A stretch of DNA of 64,000 nt from Duncaniella sp. (GTDB taxonomy: Bacteria > Bacteroidota > Bacteroidia > Bacteroidales > Muribaculaceae), in NCBI GenBank assembly GCA_023664955.1, contig JAMPEV010000001.1:1104123-1168122 (forward strand), read 5' to 3'. The notes beneath the pieces are model-generated. The model did no database searches. It was not told the DNA's origin and saw only the letters and a list, made by a program, of their open reading frames with translations. The position numbers and the translations under genes were made by a program. Positions 37,065 to 46,467 of the stretch are shown here, piece after piece; the first letter of the stretch is position 1; every line of letters starts with the position of its first letter.

Positions 37065-38219
37065 TCACAGCACTTTTTTGTAAAGGGCTACGATATCATC
37101 GAGAGTTACGTCACGGGGATTACCCGGGGTGCATACATCACCGAGAGCCTGCTCAGCGAGACGCGGAATGTCGTTTTCAGTGATACCGAGTTCGGTGAGG
37201 TGCTGAGGAATGCCTACCTTTATAGCGAGGGCCTTCACAGCATCGCAAGCAGCACGTGAAGCTTCCTCCTTAGACATGCCTGTAGTATCAACTCCCATCG
37301 CCTTTGCGATATCAGGATACTTGTCGAGACAGCACTCCATGTTAAATTCCATGATAGTGGGGAGAAGAAGTGCATTTGCCACACCGTGAGGGATATCGAA
37401 AAGTGAGCCGAGAGGATGAGCCATACCGTGCACTAAACCGAGACCAACATTAGAGAAAGCCATACCTGCGATGTATTGAGCGACTGCCATGCCATTACGT
37501 GCCTCAGCATTATTGGGCTCTTCAACAGCCACGGGAAGATATTTACTGATCATGCGCACGGCTTCAATTTCAAACATATCTGACATTTCCCATGCACCCT
37601 TGGTGATGTAACCCTCGATGGCATGGGTGAGAGCGTCCATACCTGTAGCGGCTGTGAGTCCTTTTGGGAGACTATACATGAGTTCAGCATCGATGATGGC
37701 TACTGCAGGGATGTCGTTGGGGTCAACGCACACCATTTTCTTCTGCTTATCCTCATCGATAATAACATAATTTATTGTAGTTTCAGCCGCAGTTCCCGCG
37801 GTGGTGGGAAGGGCGATGATGGGCACACTCTTGTGAGTGGTTGGAGCGCAACCTTCGAGTGAAACTACATCGCTGAATTCAGGATTATTAACTACGATGC
37901 CAATACCCTTCGCCGTATCGATAGAAGAACCACCACCGATTGCAATGATGAGATCAGCACCCGACTTTTTGAATGCCTCAACACCATTTTTCACGTTGGT
38001 GACAGTGGGATTGGGTTTAACGTCGCTAAAAATTTCGTAGGGGATTTTAGCCTCATCGAGCACATCAGTAACCATCTTGGCAACGCCAAACTTAATAAGC
38101 CCGGGATCAGTAACCACGAGGGCCTTATTTTTACCAAGTTGCTTCACAGCCTCAGGAAGCTGCTTTCTCGCACCCGGGCCGAAGTAAGACACTTCATTCA
38201 GAATAAAACGATTAATCAT
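37065..38219 (-). CDS. fucO: Iron-containing alcohol dehydrogenase, lactaldehyde reductase-like
   Basis: The 384-residue protein belongs to the group III (Fe-dependent) alcohol dehydrogenases and resembles FucO, which reduces L-lactaldehyde to 1,2-propanediol with NADH. Visible motifs are the NAD-binding IAIGGGSSIDTAKGI, PTTAGTAAETT, and the metal ligands in ATGMDALTHAIEGY (Asp, His) and LVHGMAHPLGSLFDIPHG (two His). Length is exactly that of the family. L-lactaldehyde is produced from fucose and rhamnose breakdown. Sitting close to fkp makes a fucose link plausible, but it also could be a general butanol/propanol-type enzyme. Confidence 0.85.
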   Translation of the reverse strand: MINRFILNEVSYFGPGARKQLPEAVKQLGKNKALVVTDPGLIKFGVAKMVTDVLDEAKIPYEIFSDVKPNPTVTNVKNGVEAFKKSGADLIIAIGGGSSIDTAKGIGIVVNNPEFSDVVSLEGCAPTTHKSVPIIALPTTAGTAAETTINYVIIDEDKQKKMVCVDPNDIPAVAIIDAELMYSLPKGLTAATGMDALTHAIEGYITKGAWEMSDMFEIEAVRMISKYLPVAVEEPNNAEARNGMAVAQYIAGMAFSNVGLGLVHGMAHPLGSLFDIPHGVANALLLPTIMEFNMECCLDKYPDIAKAMGVDTTGMSKEEASRAACDAVKALAIKVGIPQHLTELGITENDIPRLAEQALGDVCTPGNPRDVTLDDIVALYKKVL

Positions 38220-38538
38220 ATTTTTACGGTATTAGGTATAAACTTCTTTAAAAAATTTAGTTGAAAATACTTGCGAGACTATGCTGCAAAATTAACTAAT
38301 TTTCCTGAATCCCCTATATCATTAAGGGAAAAAATATTTATCTATAAAAATCATCTATGAGAAAAAAATAAAGGGAAAAAATATTTCATTATTATTTTTA
38401 ATGTAATGAGTTTAGATAAGATTAATCTCTTTGTTTGGTTAAAAATCATTAAATAGGCCAGAAACATTGTATGAGAAATAAATTTTGATGACATTTATCG
38501 ATTTTATATTTATCTTTGTAATCGAGAACCATGCAAAT
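38220..38538. other. Divergent control region between fucO-like gene and GH43 gene
   Basis: An A/T-rich gap holding a minus-strand -7 element, TAATTTTG (38294-38287), for the dehydrogenase, and a plus-strand TATCTTTG (38511-38518) for the GH43 gene. It also has a perfect 16-base direct repeat (AAGGGAAAAAATATTT) at 38324 and 38371. No gene is present. Confidence 0.6.
38511..38518 (+). promoter_or_regulatory. -7 element of the GH43 gene
   Basis: TATCTTTG is a perfect -7 match. A TTTG lies 23 bases upstream (38484-38487), slightly wide. It rules out ATG 38485 as start, because that codon precedes the transcript. Confidence 0.6.
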
Positions 38539-40131
38539 ATGAATAAATACTTTCTGAATAAATCTTTACTTTTGCTGATTCTGTTGCTACTTGGCATGAG
38601 AGCGCATGGGCAATGGGTGGCTGATATCGGGGATGGGAATTATAGGAATCCTATTATTTATGCCGATTATTCTGACCCGGATGTGATACGTGTGGGTGAT
38701 GATTACTGGATGGTAGCTTCGAGTTTCACCTGCATTCCGGGTATCCCGGTGCTACATTCCAAGGATCTGGTAAACTGGAAGATAGTCAATCATGTGTACA
38801 ATCGCTTACCGTTAGATAAATATAATAAGCCCGCACATGGCGAGGGATCATGGGCCCCGTCTATACGCTATCACAATGGCATGTACTACGTTTATTTCTG
38901 CACACCCAACGATGGCTTGTTTGTGGCACGTACCACTGATCCATGCAATGACTGGGAACTCACTCAGATGGTGGATGTGGTGAAATGGGAAGATCCCTGC
39001 CCATTTTGGGACGAAGATGGAAACGCATATTTAGTCCACAGTATTCACCGTGGAGGGCCAGCAATCATACACCGGATGTCGGAGGACGGGCTTCGGCTTC
39101 TCGACAACGGCACAGTGGTATATCACGATGAAGAAGCAAATCCCATTCTTGAAGGGCTAAAGATGGATAAACGTGACGGTTGGTACTACATATTCGCACC
39201 GGCCGGAGGAGTTGAAAATGGATGGCAAACCGTGCTTCGCTCACGCTATATCTTCGGTCCATATGAAGCACGAAAAGTAATGGAAGAAGGGGACTCTGGT
39301 ATCAACGGTCCTCATCAGGGAGCATTGCTGGAGACCCCGACCGGAGAATGGTGGTTTGTTAATTTCCAATCAAAGGGGATTTACGGACGTGTCACTCACC
39401 TTCAACCGGCACACTGGACACAGGATGGATGGATAGTGATCGGCGAGGACAAGGACGGTGACGGAATTGGAAATCCGGTAACCGTCCACCGCAAACCTGA
39501 CGTGGGTAAAACGTATCCCATTGTAACTCCTCAGACATCCGATGATTTCTTATTCCCCACTCCGGGTGAGCAATGGCAATGGCAAGCAAATCCCAAGAAG
39601 AAATGGTATGATTTGACAACGAGGCCGGGATATATGCGCCTATATGCTATTCCGTGTCCTTCGGAGCATGGTAATCTCTACTACGCCGGCAACCTATACT
39701 TGCAAAAGATTCCGGCGCCAACATTCACCGCTATCACAAATCTTGAAGCAAATTTCACCAACGCAGGGGAATGTGCGGGATTGCTCATGATGGGAAATGA
39801 ATATTCCTACATCGCCCTTGAAAAGTCGGAATCCGCAAATCGCATCGTGGTGAGAACCGGGAAATACGACAAATACGCCGTTACACCGCAAGAGAAAAGC
39901 GCGATTGACACCGATGCCAATAAAATATGGCTGAAAGTAGATCTTTTAAACGACAGAGAATGTCAATATTTCTACAGTCTCGATGGGAAAACCTATAACA
40001 CATTAGGTGGAACATGTGCAGTAATGCCCGGAACGTGGATTGGAGCAAAAGTGGGCATTTTCGCTTCATCTCCCAACCTAGTACAAGGCAACGGATATGC
40101 TGACTTTGACTACTTTGAAATAACCAAATAA
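38539..40131 (+). CDS. Secreted GH43-family glycoside hydrolase (subfamily 12-like)
   Basis: Starting at 38539 the 530-residue protein begins with a signal peptide (MNKYFLNKSLLLLILLLLGM then RAHGQ). The five-bladed GH43 propeller follows, with the three acidic residues placed as expected: Asp46 in YSDPDVIRVGDDYWM (base), Asp152 in WEDPCPFWDEDG (pKa modulator) and Glu205 in ILEGLKM (acid). The C-terminal third (about 340-530) is a concanavalin-like beta-sandwich with GECAGLLMMGNEYSYIALEK. GH43 enzymes are inverting arabinofuranosidases or xylosidases active on pectin, arabinan or xylan side chains; the specific substrate is not fixed. A lipoprotein and an outer-membrane protein follow. Confidence 0.9.
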   Translation: MNKYFLNKSLLLLILLLLGMRAHGQWVADIGDGNYRNPIIYADYSDPDVIRVGDDYWMVASSFTCIPGIPVLHSKDLVNWKIVNHVYNRLPLDKYNKPAHGEGSWAPSIRYHNGMYYVYFCTPNDGLFVARTTDPCNDWELTQMVDVVKWEDPCPFWDEDGNAYLVHSIHRGGPAIIHRMSEDGLRLLDNGTVVYHDEEANPILEGLKMDKRDGWYYIFAPAGGVENGWQTVLRSRYIFGPYEARKVMEEGDSGINGPHQGALLETPTGEWWFVNFQSKGIYGRVTHLQPAHWTQDGWIVIGEDKDGDGIGNPVTVHRKPDVGKTYPIVTPQTSDDFLFPTPGEQWQWQANPKKKWYDLTTRPGYMRLYAIPCPSEHGNLYYAGNLYLQKIPAPTFTAITNLEANFTNAGECAGLLMMGNEYSYIALEKSESANRIVVRTGKYDKYAVTPQEKSAIDTDANKIWLKVDLLNDRECQYFYSLDGKTYNTLGGTCAVMPGTWIGAKVGIFASSPNLVQGNGYADFDYFEITK

Positions 40132-40154
40132 AGAAAAATATTATCATATCGACT

Positions 40155-41102
40155 ATGCAAATACCACAAAGCTATTTGCTTACCAATAAGATAGCAAGCA
40201 TAATCACTCTGATAGCCCTGACGCTCACAGGGTGCAACGATGACGTGTTTGTTGACATTCCTAAGATTTCTATCACCGATAAAAGTATCAACGTCGGGGA
40301 ATCGACCACCATAAAAATAGAAGATAACATATCCTCCGAGCCCTATATGCAGATTCTCAACGAGGAAAGATTAATATACAACGGCAAAGCTCAGTCATTC
40401 TCTAACGATTTTCTAACTATTGAGATTTCAATTGACCCATCTGAAAAATCACTTACTTTGAAAGCCAAGCGCAACTTCTATATAGGTGGAGTCGATGTCG
40501 CTTTCTCTCATCCGGACATTCCACAAGAAATTTTCATATACATAAGCCAGCAAGAGGCTAACTTCCGTCCAAAGATGATAGAATATACTCTGAATTCATG
40601 GGAGACAGCAAACACTAATATCAAGTATCTTTTCATGGTAGACACTGTTTTGAATGATGTTCTCCAGGTACCGTTAAAGTATCGCATCATTTCCGAGGGT
40701 CTTAGAGCAGAACAAATTGGAAGATTCCATCCTAATGTACCGATGAGCAACAGACTATTTGACAGCGAGAACTACCGAGTGCCGGCAGCAGCATTTGATT
40801 ACCAAGGCTTCCCCATCTTGACCGGTTACGAAGTCCGTTATAATAATCCGGCAGATCCTTATTTCAGGATTCCGGAATATGCACTTGAAGCAGACTCAGC
40901 AGCAAGTGCCAACTCAATCGTATCTATCCCACCGGGCAAAGGCATAGCTTGCAGGATTTATGTGATAGCAGATTGTAATATTATCAGATATAATATTCCA
41001 CTATCCAATGACTCTGGCTACAGTCTCGAAGTCCTCGGAAAAATGGATGTGATTGTTCCCAAAAGGTTTGATTACGACTATCTGCTTTTCGACATTAAGT
41101 AA
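40155..41102 (+). CDS. Predicted lipoprotein of unknown function
   Basis: The 315-residue protein has a lipoprotein signal (TLIALTLTGC, Cys near residue 27) and then NDDVFVDIPKISITDKSINV, the start of an Ig-like beta-sandwich (about 35-130). The rest is rich in beta-strand residues with no motif I recognise. Only 23 bases separate it from the GH43 gene and 30 from the PagL-like gene, so the three probably share a transcript. It could be a surface glycan-binding protein, but that rests on position only. Confidence 0.75.
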   Translation: MQIPQSYLLTNKIASIITLIALTLTGCNDDVFVDIPKISITDKSINVGESTTIKIEDNISSEPYMQILNEERLIYNGKAQSFSNDFLTIEISIDPSEKSLTLKAKRNFYIGGVDVAFSHPDIPQEIFIYISQQEANFRPKMIEYTLNSWETANTNIKYLFMVDTVLNDVLQVPLKYRIISEGLRAEQIGRFHPNVPMSNRLFDSENYRVPAAAFDYQGFPILTGYEVRYNNPADPYFRIPEYALEADSAASANSIVSIPPGKGIACRIYVIADCNIIRYNIPLSNDSGYSLEVLGKMDVIVPKRFDYDYLLFDIK

Positions 41103-41132
41103 GCATATTACCACAGTAATTTCACGAATATT

Positions 41133-42344
41133 ATGAGTCTCCATACATTATTTATACTTACGTCCATCTGCATTTCCCTTCTCACCTCCCTCCGCTGCAT
41201 GGCATCAGATTTGGATGAAACAAAAAAAAAATCTCCCATAACCGCCAACAGTATCGGGATCGACCTGCGTCCCTCGTGGGTCGCTCCCACAAGCGGGCTT
41301 CTTAAAGGAGATGAACGAGGGGAGCGCCAAGTGTGGGGTGCTTTTGCTCCACATTTGCGTTATTCGTTCAAATTCAATCCTGAAAACACCCGTGTCGGAC
41401 AGCTATACCCTCACACCTATCAAGGGATTGGCGTTGCATATACCCAATTTTTTAAGAAAGCCATGTTAGGACACCCGGTTAATCTCTACTTGTTCCAAGG
41501 ATCGAAAATAACATCTTTAAGCGAGAATCTATCGCTCGACTACGAATGGAATTTCGGAGCATCAGCCGGATGGAAGAAGTTTGACCCGGTAAACAATGTC
41601 GAAGGCGGTCCCATAGGCTCCCATGTCAACGCATATATCAGCTTGTCGTTTCTCCTTTCCTACAAGATTGACCATCGCTGGAAACTCATTGCCGGCGTGG
41701 AAGGTTCACATTATTCCAACGGCAACACCCGTCTCCCCAACTCGGGAGTCAACTTGTTCGGTGCGCGTGTAGGTGTGACGTATACAATTGGTGAAGATAA
41801 ATCTGCCTTCTATCTGACCTTACCCACACCAGAGGTGAGGAAGAAATTAGGGTATGACCTCACAATCTATGGTGCGACACGCCAACGTATATATTACGCC
41901 GACAAGCAATCGACCGGAGAATACATTCCGGGGTCGTTTGGCGTTGTGGGATTGAATTTCGCACCTATGTATCGCTTCAATAAATATTTACGCACCGGGG
42001 TATCGGCTGATTTACAATATGATGAAAGTGCCAACATTTCTAAATATCATGTGGAAGACACCTACGGCGATGACATCAAATTTTACCGACAACCTTTCAA
42101 GGACCGATTCTCTGCCGGTCTGTCGCTTCATGCCGAGTTGACAATGCCCATTTTCAGTGTGAATGTCGGAATAGGTAGAAATGTAATAGCCTCAGGGCCT
42201 GACACTCGTATTTTCTACCAGACGCTCGCCCTCAAAGCCTATGTTATTAAAGGTGTATTCCTTCAAGCCGGATATCAGCTGCGCAACTTCCATGACCCCA
42301 ACAACCTGATGCTCGGTATCGGCTACACGTTCGGGAATAGGTAG
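41133..42344 (+). CDS. PagL-like acyloxyacyl hydrolase family outer-membrane protein
   Basis: The 403-residue protein has a signal peptide (about 1-24) and a beta-barrel pattern of alternating residues ending in a C-terminal aromatic (IGYTFGNR). The motif GSHYSNGNT (His193, Ser195) matches the lipid A 3-O-deacylase PagL signature H-x-S-N. The third PagL residue, Glu 12 positions after the Ser, is Asn207 here (PNSGVN). PagL removes a 3-linked acyl chain from lipid A. The barrel is more than twice the size of classical PagL (about 150 residues), with long extra strands, so the substrate may differ. Its 3' end overlaps the convergent PHP gene by 22 bases. Confidence 0.7.
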   Translation: MSLHTLFILTSICISLLTSLRCMASDLDETKKKSPITANSIGIDLRPSWVAPTSGLLKGDERGERQVWGAFAPHLRYSFKFNPENTRVGQLYPHTYQGIGVAYTQFFKKAMLGHPVNLYLFQGSKITSLSENLSLDYEWNFGASAGWKKFDPVNNVEGGPIGSHVNAYISLSFLLSYKIDHRWKLIAGVEGSHYSNGNTRLPNSGVNLFGARVGVTYTIGEDKSAFYLTLPTPEVRKKLGYDLTIYGATRQRIYYADKQSTGEYIPGSFGVVGLNFAPMYRFNKYLRTGVSADLQYDESANISKYHVEDTYGDDIKFYRQPFKDRFSAGLSLHAELTMPIFSVNVGIGRNVIASGPDTRIFYQTLALKAYVIKGVFLQAGYQLRNFHDPNNLMLGIGYTFGNR

Positions 42345-43048
42345 GATTTAAACGCTTCAACTGAGCGGTTGATGATGAGTTCATCGGGGAATTCAGTTTC
42401 GTTGAGCAGCGGTGGAAGATACTCGTAATTCGCCACATCAAATGAAACATGGGCATCACTGCCAAGAATCACAGGCACATCGTATCGCTTGCATAGACGC
42501 AAGATTTCCAAGTTATTGCTAAGGGCCGACTCCTTGTGGCGTATCGGTTTCAGCGAACTATTGTTGATTTCAAGAAGAGTATGACTCTCCTTAGCCGCAA
42601 TTACAATCGGCTCGAAACATAATTCTGCCGTACCGTCACCGGGATGACTTATAATGTCAATATAAGTATTATGTATCACGTTGATTAGGCCGGCTGTATT
42701 CTCCTCCTTTGTACCTTCCTTGTAGCAAAGCGAATGGATACCGGCGATTTTCAGGTCTAGGAAACGCATCATGTCGCCCGGCATATCTATCTCACCCTTA
42801 GGATTCATAATGTTAATCTCAGCTCCCAACAGGAGGTCTACACCATACATGTGGCGAGGGACCACGTGGAGATTGCGGAAATAAATCGAATGGCAAGTAC
42901 CCGGAAGCGCAGGAGCATGTTCGGTGATACCAAGCAACTTAAGCCCTTTTTCCGAAGCAGCCTTTGCCATTTCCTGAATGGTGCTGTAAGCGTGTCCGCT
43001 TGCTAAAGTGTGGGTATGTACATCTAATTCTATTTTACTCAAATCCAT
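42323..43048 (-). CDS. PHP-domain phosphoesterase (YcdX-like)
   Basis: The 241-residue protein has the full set of PHP metal-binding motifs: DVHTHT near residue 9, ITEHAP, GAEIN, AGIHSLC, ISHPGDG and GSDAH. These bind three metals, usually Zn or Mn. The YcdX group is a cytoplasmic phosphatase of uncertain natural substrate (histidinol phosphate and alkaline phosphatase-like activities are known for relatives). It faces the PagL-like gene and overlaps its end. The start gives MDLSKIELDVHTHT, the normal N-terminus. Confidence 0.88.
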   Translation of the reverse strand: MDLSKIELDVHTHTLASGHAYSTIQEMAKAASEKGLKLLGITEHAPALPGTCHSIYFRNLHVVPRHMYGVDLLLGAEINIMNPKGEIDMPGDMMRFLDLKIAGIHSLCYKEGTKEENTAGLINVIHNTYIDIISHPGDGTAELCFEPIVIAAKESHTLLEINNSSLKPIRHKESALSNNLEILRLCKRYDVPVILGSDAHVSFDVANYEYLPPLLNETEFPDELIINRSVEAFKSYLFPNV

Positions 43049-43211
43049 CTTTTGATTCCGTATAAATTCCCTGTAAAATTCACTGCAAAATTACGAATTA
43101 TTCATAAATCATTCATCGTCCTGCTCACATTATAACTGTGAATAATTCTGCTCACCTACTTAATAATATTTTTTAGCTACTCTGTAACTATTTTGATATT
43201 TCTGCGTCATA

Positions 43212-43225
43212 TTAAGTGAACTTCA
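43212..43225 (+). promoter_or_regulatory. Palindrome TTAAGTGAACTTCA upstream of the export operon
   Basis: The 14-base motif with palindromic core AAGT-GA-ACTT recurs at 48952-48965 upstream of the Crp/Fnr gene, in both cases followed by an A-rich segment ending TAG. It may be a binding site for the Crp/Fnr-type regulator encoded there. Confidence 0.45.
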
Positions 43226-43237
43226 AAATTAGAACTG

Positions 43238-43255
43238 ATACGGTGTAATCCGTAT
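43238..43255 (+). promoter_or_regulatory. Dyad ATACGG-N6-CCGTAT upstream of the export operon
   Basis: Perfect 6-bp half-sites separated by TGTAAT, 33 bases before the ATP-binding subunit start. It suits a dimeric repressor site or a small leader hairpin. Confidence 0.4.
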
Positions 43256-43288
43256 ATGTTATTAAACTACGAATTCTATTCATCAATT

Positions 43289-43951
43289 ATGATTATTGAA
43301 TTAAAAGATATCAACAAATCCTATCCTGGAGTCGTGCCCCTGCATGTGCTTAAGGACATTAACCTAACAATTGACAAAGGTGAACTCGTGTCAATTATGG
43401 GTGCGTCAGGCTCTGGTAAATCTACGCTCCTTAACATTCTCGGTATTCTTGATAACTATGACTCCGGCGAATATCACCTGGACGGCGTGTTAATCAAGAA
43501 TCTGAGCGAAAACAAGGCAGCTGACTTGCGCAACTACATGATAGGGTTTGTGTTCCAGTCATTCAACCTCATCAACTACAAGAACGCTCTCGAAAATGTG
43601 GCGTTGCCTCTATTCTATCGAGGAATCTCGCGAAAGAAGCGAAACATGCTCGCTATGGAGCAGCTTGAGCGAATGGGGATGGCCGACCGTGCCACCCACC
43701 TTCCAAGCGAGCTTTCAGGTGGTCAGAAGCAACGTGTGGCAATAGCCCGCGCATTGATTACAAAGCCATCCATCATTCTTGCCGACGAACCCACAGGTGC
43801 ACTCGACTCAAAGACTTCACGAGAGGTTATGCAAGTGTTCCGCGACCTTAACGCCGAGGGAATGACAATCGTGATTGTGACTCACGACCCCACTGTGGGA
43901 GAACAGACCAACCGTATAATCCGCATCGTCGACGGACGTATCGTGTCATGA
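43289..43951 (+). CDS. MacB/LolD-type ABC transporter ATP-binding protein
   Basis: The 220-residue ATPase has Walker A GASGSGKST, Q-loop FVFQSFNLI, signature [15 protein letters not shown], Walker [12 protein letters not shown] and switch His in VTHDP. The start MIIELKDINKSYPG at 43289 is the normal one; the frame open from 43256 adds 11 residues with no support. It powers the two FtsX-type permeases that follow. The operon order is ATPase, permease, permease, membrane-fusion adaptor, outer-membrane factor, i.e. a complete MacAB-TolC-like tripartite exporter with separate ATPase. Confidence 0.94.
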   Translation: MIIELKDINKSYPGVVPLHVLKDINLTIDKGELVSIMGASGSGKSTLLNILGILDNYDSGEYHLDGVLIKNLSENKAADLRNYMIGFVFQSFNLINYKNALENVALPLFYRGISRKKRNMLAMEQLERMGMADRATHLPSELSGGQKQRVAIARALITKPSIILADEPTGALDSKTSREVMQVFRDLNAEGMTIVIVTHDPTVGEQTNRIIRIVDGRIVS

Positions 43952-43973
43952 ACTCTTAAAATCATCAAAAACA

Positions 43974-45191
43974 ATGATTGACCTGATAAACGAGATACTT
44001 GCCACCCTGCGCCACAACAAACTGCGCACTGCCTTGACGGGATTTGCCGTGTCGTGGGGTATATTCTTGTTGATAGTCCTGTTAAGCGTGTCGCGCGGAC
44101 TCGTCAACAAGATGGACGACATGTTCTCGTCACGCGACAATGAGGTTATGTCGATTTCCGGAGGCTTTGCCCAGAAACCCTACAAGGGACTATCGAAAGA
44201 ACGCAGAATAGAATTGAAAGACAAAGACCTTGAGATTCTCGCCTCACAGGATGCCAATGTGGTAGCCGAAGTATCGGCCGAAATAGCCAGCGACTCAGCC
44301 GTGATAATGACTGCCAACGACTATCTGACCGATGGCTATAAGGGAGTATACCCTTCTGCACTTAAGACCAACGGATTAACGCTCTCAGAAGGTCGTTTTA
44401 TCAACGATTACGATATAAAATCAGCTCGCCGCGTGATAGTAATCAACGGTGAGTCAGCAAAATCGCTCTTTGGACGAACCTACCCGATAGGACAGCAAGT
44501 GAAAGTCAACGACCTCTCGTTTACTGTGGTGGGAATATATGACCATGAATGGTCACGAGGCTCTTTCATTCCTTTCACCACCGCCCGATCAATGAGCGGA
44601 GGGAGCGACAAAGTTCGCAGAATATATACAAAAGTCAAGGGATTGACCACCGAAGAGGATGGGATCGCCGCCGAAAAAGAATTCCGTGCCACACTTGGCC
44701 GTGCACATTCATTTGACCCTACCGATGAGAGCGCACTTTGGATTTGGAACCGTTTCAACGACTATCTCACCACATCCACTGCGATGAGAGCCGTAGTGTT
44801 TGCAGTATGGATTATCGGTCTGCTCACCATGTTGTCGGGTATAGTTGGTGTGAGCAACATAATGTTCGTGTCTGTGCGCGAACGCACACATGAGATAGGC
44901 GTGCGACGAGCCATCGGAGCCAAGCCGGCAAGCATCCTGAAGCAGATTATCCTTGAAAGTGTGGCTATTACCACCCTGTTTGGATACGTAGGCATAGTGA
45001 TGGGAGTAATTGTAGCAAAGTTAATCTCCGTTGTATTTGCCGACGGAGGAGTGCTGAAAAACCCCACCGTCGACTTGGCAATAGCAATTCAAGTGACCAT
45101 CGTACTTATCATCGCCGGAGCATTGGCTGGATTATTCCCGGCTATAAAATCACTTAAAATTAAGCCGGTTGAGGCCTTGATGGAGGAATAA
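43974..45191 (+). CDS. MacB-type ABC transporter permease (first)
   Basis: The 405-residue protein has one N-terminal helix (about 22-42, LTGFAVSWGIFLLIVLLSVSRG), a MacB_PCD periplasmic domain (about 45-250) and three C-terminal helices of an FtsX domain (about 275-400). The segment RERTHEIGVRRAIGAKPASI is the FtsX coupling helix that meets the ATPase. MacB-like exporters act as mechanotransducers that push substrates from the periplasm through TolC. It shares about the same layout as the next gene but is divergent in the periplasmic part, so they probably form a heterodimer. Confidence 0.92.
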   Translation: MIDLINEILATLRHNKLRTALTGFAVSWGIFLLIVLLSVSRGLVNKMDDMFSSRDNEVMSISGGFAQKPYKGLSKERRIELKDKDLEILASQDANVVAEVSAEIASDSAVIMTANDYLTDGYKGVYPSALKTNGLTLSEGRFINDYDIKSARRVIVINGESAKSLFGRTYPIGQQVKVNDLSFTVVGIYDHEWSRGSFIPFTTARSMSGGSDKVRRIYTKVKGLTTEEDGIAAEKEFRATLGRAHSFDPTDESALWIWNRFNDYLTTSTAMRAVVFAVWIIGLLTMLSGIVGVSNIMFVSVRERTHEIGVRRAIGAKPASILKQIILESVAITTLFGYVGIVMGVIVAKLISVVFADGGVLKNPTVDLAIAIQVTIVLIIAGALAGLFPAIKSLKIKPVEALMEE

Positions 45192-45195
45192 AAAG

Positions 45196-46440
45196 ATGAA
45201 GAATCCGATATTTGACATAGAAAACTGGCGTGAAATAGGCACCACACTTGCGCAGAACAAGACACGCACCTTCATGACCGCCTTCGGAATATTCTGGGGC
45301 ACGGCAATACTTGCCCTGCTCATCGGAGGTTCTGCCGGATTGAAAAGCTTCATGAGCCGCAATTTCGAGGGATTTGCCACCAACGTGGCCATAGTGTTTC
45401 CGGGGCGAACCACCGTGCCATACGCAGGATTCAACAAAGGCATGCCCCTTGAATTGAATATTCAAGATGTTACGAACATACGACGGGCGGTACCGGAGAT
45501 AGAAAACTCCTCAGCGGTGAATTTCATGTGGGCAAACGCCCTTTACGGACAAAAGAAATCCAACGCACAACTCACCGGGGTGGAAAGCGGATACGATAAA
45601 ATCTTCGTGCCGATTATTGTGGCAGGTCGTTTCATCAATGAGGCAGATAATTCTAACACCCGCAAAGTGTGCGTGATTGGCAAAAAAGTGTCGGAAGAGT
45701 TATTCGGGACTGGCGATGCCGTAGGAAAAGAGATTTCAATCAACGATATATATTATAAGGTGATTGGAGTGGCAGCCCAAACCTCAGAAATTAGTTTTGG
45801 CGCCCAGCTTGACGAGTCAATAGTGATACCTTTCAACACCATGAACAGTGCTTACAATAGAGGCGAAGATGTAAATATGTTCATGATGACATTAAAAAGC
45901 GGATACGCCCCCGGTAATTACGAGCAACTCATCCGTCGTCAGATTGTTAACAATCACCCTATTTCGCCTGACGACCCCGGAGCATTGCACTATTTCGATG
46001 TGTCAGAACAGTTTAAGATGGTTGACAATGTGTTTCTCGGCATAAGTCTCCTTGCCATCTTCGTAGGTGTGGGCACCCTGCTGTCAGGTATCATAGGCGT
46101 GGGCAACATCATGTGGATAATCGTCAGAGAGCGCACACATGAGATTGGCATCCGTCGAGCCATCGGCGCAAAGCCTCGCGACATTATCATCCAGATTCTG
46201 TCGGAGAGTATGGTGCTTACCACAATCGCCGGAATCGCCGGAATATGTTTTGCTACGATCATCCTCGGCGCTGCAGAACACGCATTGGCTACTGAAACAG
46301 GAAAGATAGCATTTCAACTCTCATTCAGCGAAGCGATGTACATATTGGTAACCTTCCTTATGCTTGGCACAGCTGCCGGTCTCATCCCAGCGGTGAAAGC
46401 AATGAAAATCAAACCAATCGAAGCATTAAACGACAAGTAA
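45196..46440 (+). CDS. MacB-type ABC transporter permease (second)
   Basis: The 414-residue protein repeats the architecture of the preceding permease: an N-terminal helix (about 22-42), MacB_PCD domain, and three C-terminal helices with the coupling segment RERTHEIGIRRAIGAKPRDI. It starts four bases after the upstream stop. The two permeases are paralogues that arose by duplication. The substrate is not indicated by sequence; relatives move antibiotics, peptides or siderophores. Confidence 0.92.
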   Translation: MKNPIFDIENWREIGTTLAQNKTRTFMTAFGIFWGTAILALLIGGSAGLKSFMSRNFEGFATNVAIVFPGRTTVPYAGFNKGMPLELNIQDVTNIRRAVPEIENSSAVNFMWANALYGQKKSNAQLTGVESGYDKIFVPIIVAGRFINEADNSNTRKVCVIGKKVSEELFGTGDAVGKEISINDIYYKVIGVAAQTSEISFGAQLDESIVIPFNTMNSAYNRGEDVNMFMMTLKSGYAPGNYEQLIRRQIVNNHPISPDDPGALHYFDVSEQFKMVDNVFLGISLLAIFVGVGTLLSGIIGVGNIMWIIVRERTHEIGIRRAIGAKPRDIIIQILSESMVLTTIAGIAGICFATIILGAAEHALATETGKIAFQLSFSEAMYILVTFLMLGTAAGLIPAVKAMKIKPIEALNDK

Positions 46441-46467
46441 TAACATTGAAATAAACTAAAGAAATAT

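Noticed and set aside
42323-42344. Overlap of the PagL-like and PHP genes as a possible frameshift
   Set aside because: Both proteins have natural C-termini; a 22-base convergent overlap is not unusual.
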